The translations under genes and the position numbers were made by a program. From positions 84,479,163 to 84,543,162 of the forward strand of contig NC_089795.1 of NCBI RefSeq assembly GCF_040412425.1: a stretch of 64,000 bases of DNA, in the 5' to 3' direction. Of this stretch, positions 47,215 through 60,738 are shown piece by piece. The notes below the pieces were generated by a model. The model saw only the letters and a list, made by a program, of their open reading frames with translations. It did no database searches and was not told the origin of the DNA. Positions within the stretch are counted from its first letter, which is position 1; every line of letters begins with the position of its first letter. This DNA is from Macrobrachium rosenbergii. Its lineage: Eukaryota > Arthropoda > Malacostraca > Decapoda > Palaemonidae.

Positions 47215-50200
47215 CTGTAAGAAAAACAAGACAAATCAATAGAAAACGTGATTATCTAAGTTCCATTTTGTACTAACCCTTCGTCATACGTGATCTGGAA
47301 TGTCCTATAAGCAGAGCTGACTTACAATTCTATTTAACGGCTCGAAATACTAAGCCGAGTACGTGAGCAACAGAAAGAATATTTCCAGAAGAAAGAAAAT
47401 AGGAAGATTTCTTTTTTTTTTTTAGGAATCCCAAGAATCATGGGACTTCTTATTGAGTTCTGCTCCCATGAAAAGAATGGTGTTACCCAATAAGAGGTCA
47501 ACGACGTTGGTAACGTCTGCTTCTTCAAGGAAAATTGCAGCGGGACTAGGTCGTTCATATCTCTTTTCACAATTAGCGCGAGACGCTAGTCTGAGTGAAG
47601 GGATGAATATGCATGAAGAAAGCGAATGAAGTACCTTAGGATGGTTAAGAACGGGGCAAACACCCTTGTTGAGGATTTTGCGTCCTCCGCTGAATGATTA
47701 ATTTTAGACCGGAGAAATAAAATGCTGTTTGATAAGGCTTACGAAGACTTTCATGGACTCTGTCAAATTAAAATCGGATTGGGTCTCTAACGCTGAAACC
47801 TATTAATAATTTGTTTCTGAAAATGAACGGTGATTATCATGATTGGTCCAACTGAAACAAACAGAAATCCCCAACCACACGCACACACAGACACACATAT
47901 GTGCATATCATCAGGATCACCATAACATGCTTATTGTCTTGACATAGCATGAACTCTGTAGCCAGCAAAACCCTTCGTCAGGATAACTTGCACCACTATA
48001 AAACAGAACCACTGAGGATAAAAAAAATATCTATTAGACACAATTAGTACTACGTAGTTCGGTGAGCTGCCACCAGGGAGGTGCTGCTCTCCCCAGCTGC
48101 ATCGCCTTTAGAGACCCGGGAACCGCGGGAAGTGAAAGTCTGTTCAAAGTGTTTTCCGATTTTTCCGTTTATTATCTTTGTTATGGTGCATTATGCAGCT
48201 TACTATTGCAGAAATGGGCACAGGAATTCTTCCAGAGAAAAGGGAGTTACATTTCATAGGTAAGCAAAGTGTATGGAATTTTATTCTCCAGTAGTTTTGT
48301 GCTAGGCCGATGAGTGCCTTGTTAGCAACAGATTCGTTTCCTCTGGTAACACGTCTTGTATCTTTTTGTACATTATTGTGACACATTTGTGCACTGGATT
48401 CAACTCTGAAGTCACGTAGCCATTAACCTCATGCACTCCCCATACTATGAAGTAAAAGAAGATCTTGTTCCAAAATCCTTAGTACTGAGTAGGCCTATAG
48501 GTTACTGGTGGTGTCAACAAGTCTCGACTTTTAAATATGTTAGTGCGTTGCATAAGGACACCTGTTGTATTTTGACAGTCATTAAGAATTCTTTGCCGTA
48601 GATAGGACTGTAGGATACTTTCTGTGCCAACAGTTTTCTAGTCTTAGACATATAATGGCAGCGTTAGAGTTGTTTAAATAAAATGCATTTTATCAAGCGT
48701 GGCTTCTCACTAATTTCCCGAACGTCACTCTTGGTAAGAATCTTTCAGGACGCAGTGAACAAACGTAGAAAACAACTTCTATTATGAGAAAAATACTAAA
48801 AATGGTTGTATTTTTATGTGTAACAAATCTTTATTTAATTTATGTTGTCATCAAACAATATCTCTCATAGATTGGTGATAGCAGGAAAATGAAGTTTGGT
48901 AGCCTAGGCTAAGCCTATGCCCTCACGCTACGTATTTGGTAAAAGGCTATATTATTTAAACTTTATTCTAAATATAACTTAATTTCTTTGTGGTTAAATT
49001 ATCGAATCATGATAACAAGATGGAAAAAATAGTCTTTAAGAATGGTAACAAAGCATAAAAATCTTAGCTGAGGAAACGCTAGACCTATGCTTATTGATTC
49101 TGCAACTATTGTAATTGTTTTGTCATTGTTTCATCCAAATAACCCAGAATTGCTTTCATATGGTAATGTAATTACAATTTCTCTCAAAGCTTTAGAACAG
49201 GAAGAGATGCTTTATTAGGCTTTTTCTGCCGTCAGTTTCTGTGAGGCCGAGCCTGGCGGGAAAAAAATTCACATTTTGCCAAACTCGTTTTCAAGACGTT
49301 CGCGAAATAAAACTCCCAGAAATACTAGTGTAGCTAACCTTACACGTCGATTACTGATCCTTCAGTAAGTGAATAAATTCCTCTAACGGTCATTACTTAT
49401 ATATTAAGCCAGCCATAATTTGACCTTCCAATATTTCATACGTATTTGCGGATTCATATAGGTGATTCTTTTATGCAAAATTCTTTACTTCATATAAATC
49501 AGCAAAAATTACTAACTGCCTACTAAGGGAATAGGTTTTTCTCATCAAATTAGCTCTCCAATTTTAGATATAATGTAGCCTACAATTAGAATACAAAGTT
49601 CTCTACTTCAGCAAAAATAGGCTTCAGAAAAATATATCGAAAAATGTTGTAAAGTAAAAATCTATTTACCTTCAATAGAATCAACAGAAAAACAGATAAT
49701 TACTAAGCGAGAGAGAGCATGCTGCGTTAGTGTTTCATAACTTCTGTATAGTACTATGTGGTGAGGTCACATGCTCGGCAGCGAGATCTCCACTCCGTGT
49801 TAATTGCCCTCTATGGATTGAACATCTGTTTCATGAGATGTCCTTGATAGTAAATCTAGACACATGACTGTGGAAACACTGAATATGTCGACGGAAAGGT
49901 GCTAGTGTAAAAGACTGGTGTAAAAATCTGATTAGATCACTAATCCCTAAGGATGAAAAAATATGGAGCGTAAAAATCTAATTAGATCACTAACCCATAA
50001 TAATGAAAAAATATGAAGGGCATTTTCTTCAGATTGCTTTTCTTGTTTGCTTCCTTAATTCAGGTCCTAAAATAAAGGATTTAGCCTTTTTACATGATAT
50101 GATTATTGGGTACAAGACAGTGATAGGATTTTGATCTAAACTCAGGCTCAAAAGAAAAACTTAATTTTCCGAAATGCCTACCCAGAAATGGAAAAAATTC

Positions 50201-50316
50201 CAGGGAGAAACTTGACTGATTAAGGGTTTCTGTAAACTGACACCACAACAAGAAAGGTCATCGCACTGCTAAAGGAGAGAAAATAGACCTTAGCAACAAC
50301 TTGCTGGGAAACTCAC
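47215..50316. other. Long intron (right)
   Basis: Mirror of 33929-37741 minus the foldback element. The region 48050-48260 is GC-richer with short open frames shared in degraded form with 35895-36085; no coding function supported. Confidence 0.55.
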
Positions 50317-50476
50317 CTGCACAAGACTATGATTAATGCCAAGACAATGATCAGGAGCAACGCTCCTTCTACACTGACGATCACGAGCATCAGATGTTCA
50401 TTCGGTCCTGGTTGCGTCGTCATCTTCACTGGCTCCTTCAGCTGTTGCCAGACCGTTTCCCGGTATTTAGGATCCC
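50317..50476 (-). CDS. Receptor transmembrane exon (right)
   Basis: 160 nt, same phases as left, four base differences. The helix reads MLVIVSVEGALLLIIVLAL: Glu replaces the Ala of the left copy in mid-helix, and LCR replaces LRR at the end. Confidence 0.85.
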
Positions 50477-51127
50477 CTGAAGTGAAGAGTGGGTAAGCTT
50501 AAAGAACCAGCAATGTTAACAACAGTTTCTGTTTCTTTATCAGATATTGTTTATGACATCAAAAACAGTTTGTTGTGGTTTAAAAGTAGAACTTATCTGT
50601 TACCATAAGGATTTACTAGCCGGTGATGCAGGTAATATATTGAGAGGGCAGAGTAGAAAGAATAGCAAAAGCTATATTTCTAGACTACTGTTAGATATGA
50701 ATATCCAATTGCCTTTACTACAGTACTCTAGCAGCACAGACATGGATACTTACAAAGGAAAGCTTGAAATCTACAAAATGACAAGAGCCATGGCTGCAGT
50801 GTAATTAGGAAGTTGATAAAGATATGATGTCCTCTGATCTAGCAAATAGACTGATCTGAGGCCTTGAAGATTATGGTTTAGGCAAGTGATAAGAAGGGAT
50901 GGAGAGCAGTAAATATGGAAACAGCGTATCAAAGAAAGTGCACAAGAGAGGCTCATTTCATAGCTAACATCAGAAAAGGGAAATGTGAGGTAAAATCTTA
51001 ATGATAATAATGATGATGGTATAAAATGAGTAATAGCTAACAAGAAAAACTGAGTATAATCATAAACAAATACGTAAATGGAAGCATGTTTGAATGTATC
51101 CTTAAGCAAAGTTTATTGAGATACTAC

Positions 51128-51241
51128 CTTGCATATCTGTAATGCCAAGCACTCAATTACGTAGGATTCTCCTTGCTCAAGGGACAGTTATAAAACCACT
51201 CCATAAACTCTCCATCTCCCACTTCAATCATTTTCATTCTT
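51128..51241 (-). pseudogene. Receptor exon: FN3-like module 5, second half (right, frameshifted)
   Basis: 114 nt against 115 in the left arm, with several compensating single-base indels (aatgaaaatg, gagagtttatgg, ttgagcaagg), so the frame breaks repeatedly. Confidence 0.8.
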
Positions 51242-51823
51242 CTGAAAAAGTAAAGAGAATAGGATGTACAGCTGAAGAACATGGTGCAGTAAAAATTACT
51301 ATAAAGGGAGCTGAGTTATATCAGAGTAATTTAGAATCTTCCCTTTTTTTTTACTCTTTTGTCCAACTCGACAATAAGCAGGACCCAGAACTGCAGAATG
51401 TGAGGTCACTGATGTGTATACAGTTCATGATATATTTCACATACAACAAGCAAGTGAACCAGAAACACACATGCCTAGTCTTCTCCAGTTGGCTATTGTC
51501 AGTTCTCTACCTACATGACTTTTTGTTTGGCAGTTCCTTCATCCCTCTGTATAACCCGCATCTTTAGATATTCATTCAGATCTGTTTCAAACGCAAACCA
51601 GAGTCTGAATAAACCTGACTTTAATTCTCAGTTTTAAGAATTGTTACTAGCCTACCCCTTAAACTGAATAGTCTATGGGAAAGCAAATTGAGTGCAGTTT
51701 ACCAAGAAGTAATCTCAATTTAACCGGTATCACAGTTTTTGTCTGTTGCAGTCGTGAGTTAACGATCAATATCAAGAACAGGAAACTGAGATGAAATAGT
51801 AAACCGGTGTTTATGTTACTTAC

Positions 51824-52004
51824 TCCAGGAAGCACCGCAGCAATCCAAGTCGATTCACCACACAACTGTTTCTCTTGAGAGGGATCCTTTTTCCCTCGTC
51901 TGTTTCTTTCGTGATTGGTCAGAATCTTGAGGCTCTCGTTTCTCAGGTCCTGCGTTTGGATCTGGCCGTCTTTCGGAATGTGTTGAACAACTACCACGAG
52001 GTTG
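51824..52004 (-). CDS. Receptor exon: FN3-like module 5, first half (right)
   Basis: 181 nt, phase 2 to 0. Same as 31111-31267 but with 24 extra nt, adding about KDPSQEKQ before LCGESTWIAAVLPG. Open. Confidence 0.8.
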
Positions 52005-52259
52005 CTGTCATTGGTGAACAAGACATGGTTGATTATAAGGGGTTTTTTTAATGGAAAATAGGAACGTTGATACAAATTCCCTTACATAGATTTTCAAGAC
52101 CAGCTATACTGAAACAACGATATGATAGAGAAAACTTAATATTTTCTTTTATAACGAAGGAAAATCACCATATGACTGACTACGTGTCTGCTCATGCAAA
52201 CCTTTGCCAACGTTAATAGCAGATTTCAGCGGTAAAAAAAACTCAGAAAATGCTCAAAC

Positions 52260-52462
52260 CTTTTGGTCTCTCCTGTGTTGGTGAGCTTCGGAAGAGTCAG
52301 GGGAATGGTGGAATTGGTGATGTCGTCCTCCACTCGGGCAGAACCTCGGAATGCAGGTGAGGGTCTTGTGACCATCTCGATCTTCCGTTTCTCCCCACAG
52401 AACAAGACGTTGCAGCAGTATGCCTCGAGTGTGTACTTGGTTCCAGATTTCAAATTTTTAAT
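52260..52462 (-). CDS. Receptor exon: FN3-like module 4, second half (right)
   Basis: 203 nt, open, IKNLKSGTKYTLEAYCCN onward; few substitutions from the left copy. Confidence 0.8.
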
Positions 52463-52805
52463 CTAAAAAAGCAAACAATAATCATAAATAAAACAAAAAT
52501 AATATAGAGCAAAATAGCAGCACAGTTACCCAATCATAATATATGTGTACGTATAAATTTGTATGATGTATGGGCGTATGTATTCATAAATACATGTATA
52601 TGCGTATGCCTCTCTCTTTGAGCATTTATCTTCATCATTTGCAGTATAAGAGAGGCAGATCAATGCAATCTATAATTTCAGTCTGTCGTTGTATGACTAT
52701 TTTCCTGCCTTTCAGGTAAAGTGTGGGAAAGGTTATATAGTTTTGGGATGCAGGGAAAGGGGGAGACAGAAGAAAAGTCTCGGTACTTAAGAACGTGTGT
52801 GCATT

Positions 52806-53075
52806 ATATATATATATATATATATATATCGCATCACCAAAGGTGAAAAAATGAGAGACTGAGTGTAGGTCCTGACAGGTTTCAGCTTTATTTGGAAGCC
52901 ACTGGCGATGGACTGCTACATAGTGTTGGAAATCACAACATGTATGTGCATCAGTCCCTCGTCAATGGATTGGCAATAAAGCAGAAACCGGTCAGGACCT
53001 ACACCTAGTCTCATTTTTTCACCTGCGGTATGATAAACGAGGATCATATGATAAAGTGATTATAATCCACACACG

Positions 53076-53145
<70 letters not shown>
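52806..53145. mobile_element. MITE M3 between (TA)n arrays (right arm)
   Basis: Mirror of 29820-30258. The interior keeps cgatggactgctacatagtg and tcagtccctcgtcaatgg. Here the outer TA array (53077-53145) is longer and the inner one shorter than in the left arm. Confidence 0.65.
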
Positions 53146-53149
<4 letters not shown>

Positions 53150-53544
53150 ATGATAATTTTATGCATGTAAGTATATGTGTGTAAGAAAGTATGTGTGTAT
53201 ATAAACAAGTATTTTCTATTGATATTGGTAATATCATAAATGTCATATTGACAGATTTTCTAAATTATCTAACAACGAAATTCGCTCCCTGACAACTTTC
53301 TTGATTTGACATTTACTGTAAGTATGGATCATGTCTTCACATTACACGCGAAGTAATAAAAAAAAAAATAGGTCATTGTTTGGGTGGAGGCTGAAAGCAT
53401 TTACATAAAAATGGGCCATCTTACTACTCCAGAATTTTGCCGTGACATTCCCTAATCTTAGTTAAAGGAGTAGGCCTTAGGTTTAGTTAGGTTAGGTTAG
53501 GTTACTTTAGAAGACTGGATCAGTTGCTGTTCGAAGATACCAAC

Positions 53545-53714
53545 CTCACACCTCATAGTCTTGCTGTTTTCCTCGTAAGGTATCACGCAAGAGTCCTTCG
53601 GTCCCGCAACCGTGCAGTTTTTCAGCCTTCCTCCAGTGAAGGTCGGTGGGGTCATGGAAACTCCTAGGGCGTTCTTGTCACGCTCCTCCATCTGTAGTAG
53701 TGGTTCACCGGGCT
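53545..53714 (-). CDS. Receptor exon: FN3-like module 4, first half (right)
   Basis: 170 nt, open, EERDKNALGVSMTPPTFTGG onward; one Ile to Met change seen. Confidence 0.75.
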
Positions 53715-53950
53715 CTTCATGTCGAGAGAGAACTTATCTTAATGGATCATATTCTTGGTTGTGAATCAACAAAGACAAGAAATTTTTTGTACTCAAGGTG
53801 AGGAAATCAGATTACGAAGTCCGATCTTCCAAAGATAGAGAGAGGAAAAAAAAGGTTAAACTTATTTGCGTTAATGTTTGTAAGCATGAAGCCTATGTTG
53901 TCATTTACTAGTACACAAACGTGAGAACGTATGCAGTTACATAAGACATG

Positions 53951-54077
<127 letters not shown>

Positions 54078-54387
54078 CCAAACATTTTGGATGCTCTAAC
54101 ACCTGGTTGGGTATTGTTCATCAAGACAAATTCTCAAATGAAAACGAAATAACTGAAACCATCCTTTAATTTTATATTACTAACGGACTAAATAAAATAG
54201 TGGTAACATCGGAAATTCATGAAAATTATTTAAATACCATCCAATTGGAATATCTACCCACTGGAGGTAAAACTAAGCAAAAACGACGAATGTTTGAGAT
54301 GGAAAGTAACTGAGGGCATAAGAATAAATCAAACTGTAGGAAAAAGCAGAAAATACCACGAATCCCCCGTCCCCGGCCACACTACAA

Positions 54388-54392
<5 letters not shown>

Positions 54393-54452
<60 letters not shown>
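54393..54452. repeat. (CT)n microsatellite (right arm)
   Basis: Mirror of the (GA)n at 28600. Confidence 0.95.
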
Positions 54453-54455
<3 letters not shown>

Positions 54456-54641
54456 GAAAGATAGATCCTAGAATATTTCTTATTTACAAATAAATAAAAC
54501 TTACGCGCAGAACTTATTTATGAATAATTAATACCGGGAACTTAAGAAAACTGAGGCGTTTAAACGTCTCAGTTAAAAGCAAAATATCTTAAGGAATAGA
54601 AATAAACAAGGAAAGAGAATAAAGTTGTAGGATTAACGTAC

Positions 54642-54705
54642 TTGCGAAGGTCTTGAATTCAAATTCGCTCACTTGGCTCTGGAAGTGTGAGGTTCCAACT
54701 GTGAT
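54642..54705 (-). CDS. Receptor exon: FN3-like module 3, end (right)
   Basis: 64 nt, open, ITVGTSHFQSQVSEFEFKT. Confidence 0.75.
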
Positions 54706-54989
54706 CTGAAAAGATGCCTTGGATGAAAATTGGTAACGTAACTTTGAAGGTCTTTGTTTTGGACAGAAAACCCTTTGTCAAAACTACCAATCTACTGATG
54801 TTTTGCCATTGTCCTATTCTTATCTTAATTCTTGCAGTCCACATCAGCAGTCCTTCAACGACTGGCTCCCATCCGATGGTATTTTTCCCTGGGTCCCTGA
54901 TTCGTAAATTTTTGTCATTCACCACCTAAACCCAAGGGAAGTTTTTTAGTACAGGAACTTTTGTTTCTGGGATCGCAAGCACTTACTTG

Positions 54990-55250
54990 GTGCTGCTTTG
55001 GCTTATTATCTACAAGGAAGAATATATCTACACCATTACAAATTTCAAACCACCGTATGGTAAATGTAAAGTAGACGGCCGCACGAAGATATCGTTTATT
55101 ATTTGTCGACCACGCAGTATACAAATGGGTGTATAATACTTTGGTCCCCGAGGGTCTAGTACCAAACGCGGCGTCCCATTGAGCTTCCGCCATGTTTAGT
55201 ACTAGCACCTCGGAGTAGGTGACGCGTAGATAACAAGCCAAAGTAGCACC
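54990..55250. mobile_element. MITE M4 in intron (right arm)
   Basis: Mirror of 27790-28050, termini tgctgctttggcttattatc and gataacaagccaaagtagca. Confidence 0.75.
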
Positions 55251-55545
55251 CTTTACTTTTAGGAGCCCCGGCTATTACAAAAACTTCAAATGACTTACAT
55301 GTGCGATCTCTGACTTACGCGGTTATGCATAGTTTCAGTTAATATGTCAGCATCCTCCCCCCACCAAAAAAAAAAAAAAAAAAAATACAAACACATGGAC
55401 AAGCAATCACAAAATCCAGATGTTCCAAAAGCTCCTCTCCAAAGATGAAAACTTTAATATAATTAACAAATCACGAACTTCTAATAAAAGAGACGCAAAG
55501 GATTCGAAAAACAGGTATATGAGGAGTGATAAATTGCTTTCTTAC

Positions 55546-55778
55546 CTGTGCGTTATAAGTGCTATCCATTTTCAGATGGCTGATGGTGAAACAGTACTGG
55601 TAGCTCTCAACATCAGAACACTTAGCATCGTCTTCAGGAGAGATTTCATACACTTTGTCTTCGACAGTGATGTTGTAGCCCATGATTTTGCCATTGGATG
55701 GGCATGGGGCATTCCACATCACTTTCACGTCAGTTTCATTCAAGGGAAATACCTTCAAATCCTTCACAGGTGGCGGTG
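55546..55778 (-). CDS. Receptor exon: FN3-like module 3, first half (right)
   Basis: 233 nt, phase 1 to 0, open throughout: APPPVKDLKVFPLNETDVKV, then MWNAPCPSNGKIMGYNIT and SYQYCFTISHLKMDSTYNAQ. A textbook FN3 pattern (W, Y.I, L..Y). Confidence 0.85.
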
Positions 55779-55949
55779 CTAGTGGGGAAGAAGGATATGA
55801 AAGAAATGGTAATCCAAGAAGTCTTTAGAGTGCAAGAGCTTTTCAAAATGCTCTTATCTGTCAGTGACATTTCTCTGCTGATTCCGAAGTTATGATTAAT
55901 AGCTTCTGGATATCACGAAGTCATTAGTTATACTGATAAAAACCTAATT

Positions 55950-56279
55950 TTTTTCCTCTGTGTACACAAGGTCTGTAGCTCGTTGTTCGGTACTGGAACT
56001 CGTTTAACTCTCACTGTTGGTACAAACATCTGGCCAGGTATCCAGTCCAGAGAAGGTGTGGTTGATAACCCGCTATGGAACTCATCGATAGTAGGAGGCA
56101 GTAATTCAGATTCCTCGATCAAAACGTTGGTGCCATTACAATCCTCGTAACGAGAGGGAAAAAAAGCTCCACATTGGGCCCATTGTAATGAGCGCAGGTT
56201 CCCTCTATCGTTGCAGAGCACAGAATATTTTCAGAGCCCCCCGGGGTGCACATAAGCTCAGTAACATTCACGGTTGGCA
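55950..56279 (-). pseudogene. Receptor exon: FN3-like module 2 (right, frameshifted, donor lost)
   Basis: Indels at gagctttttttccctctcg and around the pair ttatcaacc/gactggatacc break the frame. The donor aaaaag|gtagg of the left copy reads aaaaaaattagg. Confidence 0.8.
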
Positions 56280-56717
56280 CTGAAAGATTCAAAGATATGT
56301 TTATTAATGATTAATTTCTTTTTAGTTCCAATGAAACAAACGGATTTAATAGACTGCACTGAAAGTTTACTATTTTTCTGGGTCTGTGAGAAAATAAGTG
56401 GCAATAACCCAAAGTAATGTTGAGGTTTTTTCAAGACAGCTGGTTAGTATTGGTCAAAGTGATAAATTATACGTTAGGTGTCACACGATTTCCAATCTCG
56501 GTCAGGTCTGGGTTCTCAGCATCCCAGTTGTCACTTTTCTAATATGAACAATATCATTTATATGCAAAATAAAAGTAGAGAGGAGTTTGGCCATACAAAT
56601 GCAATTATGGCCACGAATTCTATGTTAAGAAAATCAATCTTACAAAAGTAGATGTACAAATGAGTTTCAGAATACAAAATTTTTAATGGTCAGTACGTTA
56701 ATTGCGTCATCCTTTAC

Positions 56718-56912
56718 CTTCTACGCCTGTCTCAACGGTGTAACATTCCTCAGCAGTTCTCTTCGAATCCGAATCTCCAGAATACATAGAGGCAGACGTT
56801 TATATGATGCATGAGCCTGGAGACCGCTAATGACAATGGGCTGGTTTTCCACGACAATCCTGTTCCATTTCTCATTTTCCTCCTTGTAATCGCAGCTCAT
56901 GTGGGTCAGTAA
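56718..56912 (-). pseudogene. Receptor exon: FN3-like module 1, second half (right, frameshifted)
   Basis: An extra base in catcatataaacg and changes in tattctggagattc disrupt the SYNVCLYVF core. Confidence 0.75.
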
Positions 56913-57169
56913 CTGCGTGAAGGAATATTCAGCAAAGAGTGGCGTTTTATTTCAGGAAGCAATATTTTTTTATATGCATTCTTTTGACTCTTACTGCCAA
57001 AATCAAGATTGCTGTATTTTTCTGAACCTTGATTTACCTTCAGTAAATGCCCAAAACTGTATTACTTGGTGCTTTAAGTCTCCTAATATTTTTGCAAGAT
57101 TTTGAATGATTGCTTGTTATAATGTAACACTTATCAAAACTTTTTAAACGATTTCAGTGAACTACTGAC

Positions 57170-57295
57170 CTTATAGCCAACATGATAATATAGCTTATCT
57201 TGATGTTCTTTCATCTTCCCCAGTGCTGTCCCAAGACAAAGTCAGATTTCTGGGAGATGCCATGAACTGCCATGTTCTTAGGAGTGAAGGTGGAC
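57170..57295 (-). pseudogene. Receptor exon: FN3-like module 1, first half (right, frameshifted)
   Basis: A missing C in cttcactcctaag and further indels; otherwise matches 25763-25890. Confidence 0.75.
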
Positions 57296-57968
57296 CTGAA
57301 AAAGATTCCATCAATTCTTTGTGGATATTCAAATAAACAAAACACTAAATTTCTTTGTAGTTTCTTGACTAGAGAAATCGGAATGAAATATGGCAATATT
57401 CAATACTTTATCCAAATAATTTCAAAAAGATATTCAGTATATACTTAGATTTCTCTTAGTACTTCTGAAGAGTGGAAACAGTATATTGCTACTTCACAAC
57501 AATTTAACTTGATGCTGCAAAGCATATTAGCATCTTAAGCAAAATAAGTTATTCATAAGATTTAATCCGTTTCAACAAGCAATAGTGAATATGTTCCCTA
57601 ATGAGAACTTTCTTTTTAAGTTCCAGTTGCTTCAAATTTTACCCTAAAATCCTACTGTTTGTCTCAGTCATATGCAAATTAAACAGTTGATTTCTGAAAA
57701 CAACAAGACAGAATATTCTTTGATGCTCAAATCCACTAAATGGTCGTGGAGACAATCCGGTTGTTCTTGATGTGTAAAAGTAACGCATGTTAACAGAGGA
57801 TTTTAAAAAGTTAATGGACTACCGCTTCTTTAATATAACACTAAACAAGAAATCCTTTATGCATATGCTAGCTAAGAAGCAACTGAGTGAATGAACTTTA
57901 GAGGCCCTAAAACGTCACTGCCTATCATTCCAGGTTGAAGTTCAAACGTCCTTGGTGAGAGACTTTAC

Positions 57969-58056
57969 ATTTTCCTGTAACTGGTTCACAGTCGTCGGTT
58001 TGACACTTCTCTTGGCAGCTACCAGTGCACCCAGCACCACTCCCCAAGGCCACAAG
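57969..58056 (-). pseudogene. Receptor exon: EGF-like repeat 3 (right, 2 bp deletion)
   Basis: 88 nt against 90; loss of TA in gagtatggtgc shifts the frame after GLGE. Donor changed to gtaaag. Confidence 0.8.
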
Positions 58057-58605
58057 CTAAGAAATCGTTAAGAAAAGAGAAGAGAAATACAAAAAAAATT
58101 AAGGTAAGTGCCTGAATTGCAAGATATTAATTACTAACCTGATCATCAGACAACAGACCGAAAATTCAGCTGTGACAGAGAATTGTCTGAAAGTGATAAC
58201 AAAGCCTTTCTTGCATTGCTATTACGACTCATATCCGGTTGACAAGATGCAAATGTTTATGTATGTTTGCCCAAACTTATTTTACAAGAGCTATGTACTT
58301 TATGCTGTAAGTTTATTATATATGTCGACGTTCCTAAATGGGAAACCTCTTGAAACTAAGAAAAACTCTCAGTAAGTGCTTGAGAAATGTATTAAAGTCT
58401 TTATTAAAATGTTATCTGTTCTGTCATATTTGGAATGGCATGAATATCAGTAACAATAAATATTTAATTTCCTGACACTTACAAATGCATATTGAACTTT
58501 ACAGTGAAGATTTTAAGTAAAAAATAAGAGCTTTTTGTAGCATCCTTACAAATGCATAAACACATCCATGGTAGAATGAATCTGTAACCATTATTTCTTA
58601 CTTAC

Positions 58606-58773
58606 ACTGGTCACACAGCACGCCTTTGTATCCCGCAGCACAGGTACATCCTAGAGGACTTGGAAGACAAAACGTGAGTCCTTCACAGGAATCCGTCACA
58701 GGTAGACTAAAGTGGAACTCTTTTTCGCTGCACTGTAGCTTGCAGTCATTACCAACATGGCCTTCGGGACAAG
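58606..58773 (-). CDS. Receptor exon: EGF-like repeat 2 (right)
   Basis: 168 nt, open. CPEGHVGNDCKLQCSEKEFH, then FSLPVTDSCEGLTFCLP and LGCTCAAGYKGVLCDQ. The version closest to a Tie EGF2. Confidence 0.85.
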
Positions 58774-59425
58774 CTATAGTAAAAAGAAAATGAAAAGAAT
58801 TTAATTTTGGTAGTTGTAATTGCTGACATGTTACAAGCTTAAGTTATTTTCACGAGGATTTCATGGAAAGCCAGCCACGTCAAGAACCAATATGTACATT
58901 CTAATGGCGATATATAGATAAATGGAAATAAATATCTACGAAAATTCAAATTTTTCTGACTAGTTAAGGATCAATCAAGGATTATCAAGCATAGCAGTAG
59001 CTTTACCTCTTATCGGAAATTCCAAGAAAATTCCAAAGAACATTCATTCATTTTTGTGATGGTCTGGATCCAAGTTACGGCTCAAATAATATCCAGAAAC
59101 CATATAGACTCAATTTACTGAGGAGGTCATTTAGGAAACAAAAGCTATTAATATATTTTAATACATTTAGGCGTCACTCTGAAGTCACGAATACCAGAGA
59201 GATCAAACCCTGAACATCAATTTTCAAGAAAGTTTTTGTAAAAGTTGGTCACTGACCCGATTGAAAAATGTGTCTTTCTCTAGTATTCTTGAATGAGACG
59301 ATACTCATTGGACGTTAAATTTCAACATTTTTCTTCTTCGGTTCGACGTTTAAGTCATAAAGAGCTCATGGAACTACAAAGGCAAGTTAGAGCAAGGTCT
59401 ACGAAGGACAAAACATCGTGTTTAC

Positions 59426-59554
59426 CTTTCTGACACAAGTTCCCCGCAGATCCTGGTGGGCAGATGCACTCGCCTGTGTTACTGTGGCACTCACCACCAT
59501 TTCTCATCTTGAGCAAGTGTGTTGACACTTATTCCGTACTTCCTGCTTCACAAT
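59426..59554 (-). pseudogene. Receptor exon: EGF-like repeat 1 (right, broken)
   Basis: Single-base losses in ggaagtacgg and agatgagaaatgg disrupt the Cys pattern; ECHSNTGECICPPGSAGNLC remains. Confidence 0.8.
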
Positions 59555-60738
59555 CTGCATAAAGAATAACACTAGTATTATATTAACACCCCAAGATAAT
59601 CCTTACAGCAGAGATGCTCCGAAATTAAAGGTTGACGACGAGCCAAAACTCCATTGAGATTGATTATAGTAGGTTTGGGACATTGTCCTTTCGAGAAACC
59701 CTTTTAGCCCAGAATTAGCAGACCACACACAACAGTTTATTTAGAAATGTCAGACTCATAAGATAAATATTTGCTTAGTCAGCAGTGAAATTGCCAGATC
59801 TAATATGTCACATTTAAAGGGGATGTCTAAATACACAATTATGGAAGTAGTCTAAGAAAAATGTAAAACCAGCTTATAAAGAATTAGAAGGAAGAAAAGG
59901 TGATAAACAGCGCTAGGTAAGAGAAAATCTTTAATCTACAATTGAGATTGAATGGAGAGCCAGAAGTAACAATTTAGGGTAAAGGTTTTATGTACTGTTT
60001 AGATTTCAAAACATGTGAATGACAAATACCCATGGCCGTCACAAGGTTTACTGCATGTGAGACAATACACATGATTCAATTGTAACTGAAGGGAATGACT
60101 TTGTTGCTGAAAAAGAAAATGAAATTTTATCACATTTTAATTGTTAGGCATTACTGAAACGGACAACATGCTAGTTCAGTGAGAAAAGTCCTTCGTGATT
60201 ACAAGGGTGTGCCAATGTTCCAACATAAGATTTCTTACAGAAGAGTAGTCATTAATTCTATCAGGTGAAGCATCCTGTAACCTAATATATGTGAGGAAGC
60301 AAAGATGAATAAGTTGCTTTACCTTACCTCTGCATGGCCTTAAAACATGGGAAAAAATCAGGTTAATAAAATGAGCTCTCAGTAGAAATAATATCCCTCA
60401 CGTGAATTCTTATCAGAGTCTTTCAACAGAAACTTAAACTGCCTGATAAACATCCCTTTAAGGGTGTTCAGAGACTGCCCAGAGCAAAAGCAAGAAGTTC
60501 CTCAAATTTGTCGTTCAGAAAAATCTAAACAAAACGGAGCATCATAGACAGTATCATGCATACTGTTATTCTAGAGGAGGACGTTACAGCAAATCCCACT
60601 AGTTTCGTGGTAACTTGATGACAGGATTTAATCAGACTGCTCAGACACTGAACATTTGAAAGGAAACATAATCAAAACTTAGTTAACAGTGCTACGTATA
60701 TGAGAGTGGGGAAGCTAGAAGAGAGTATAGATCTTTAC

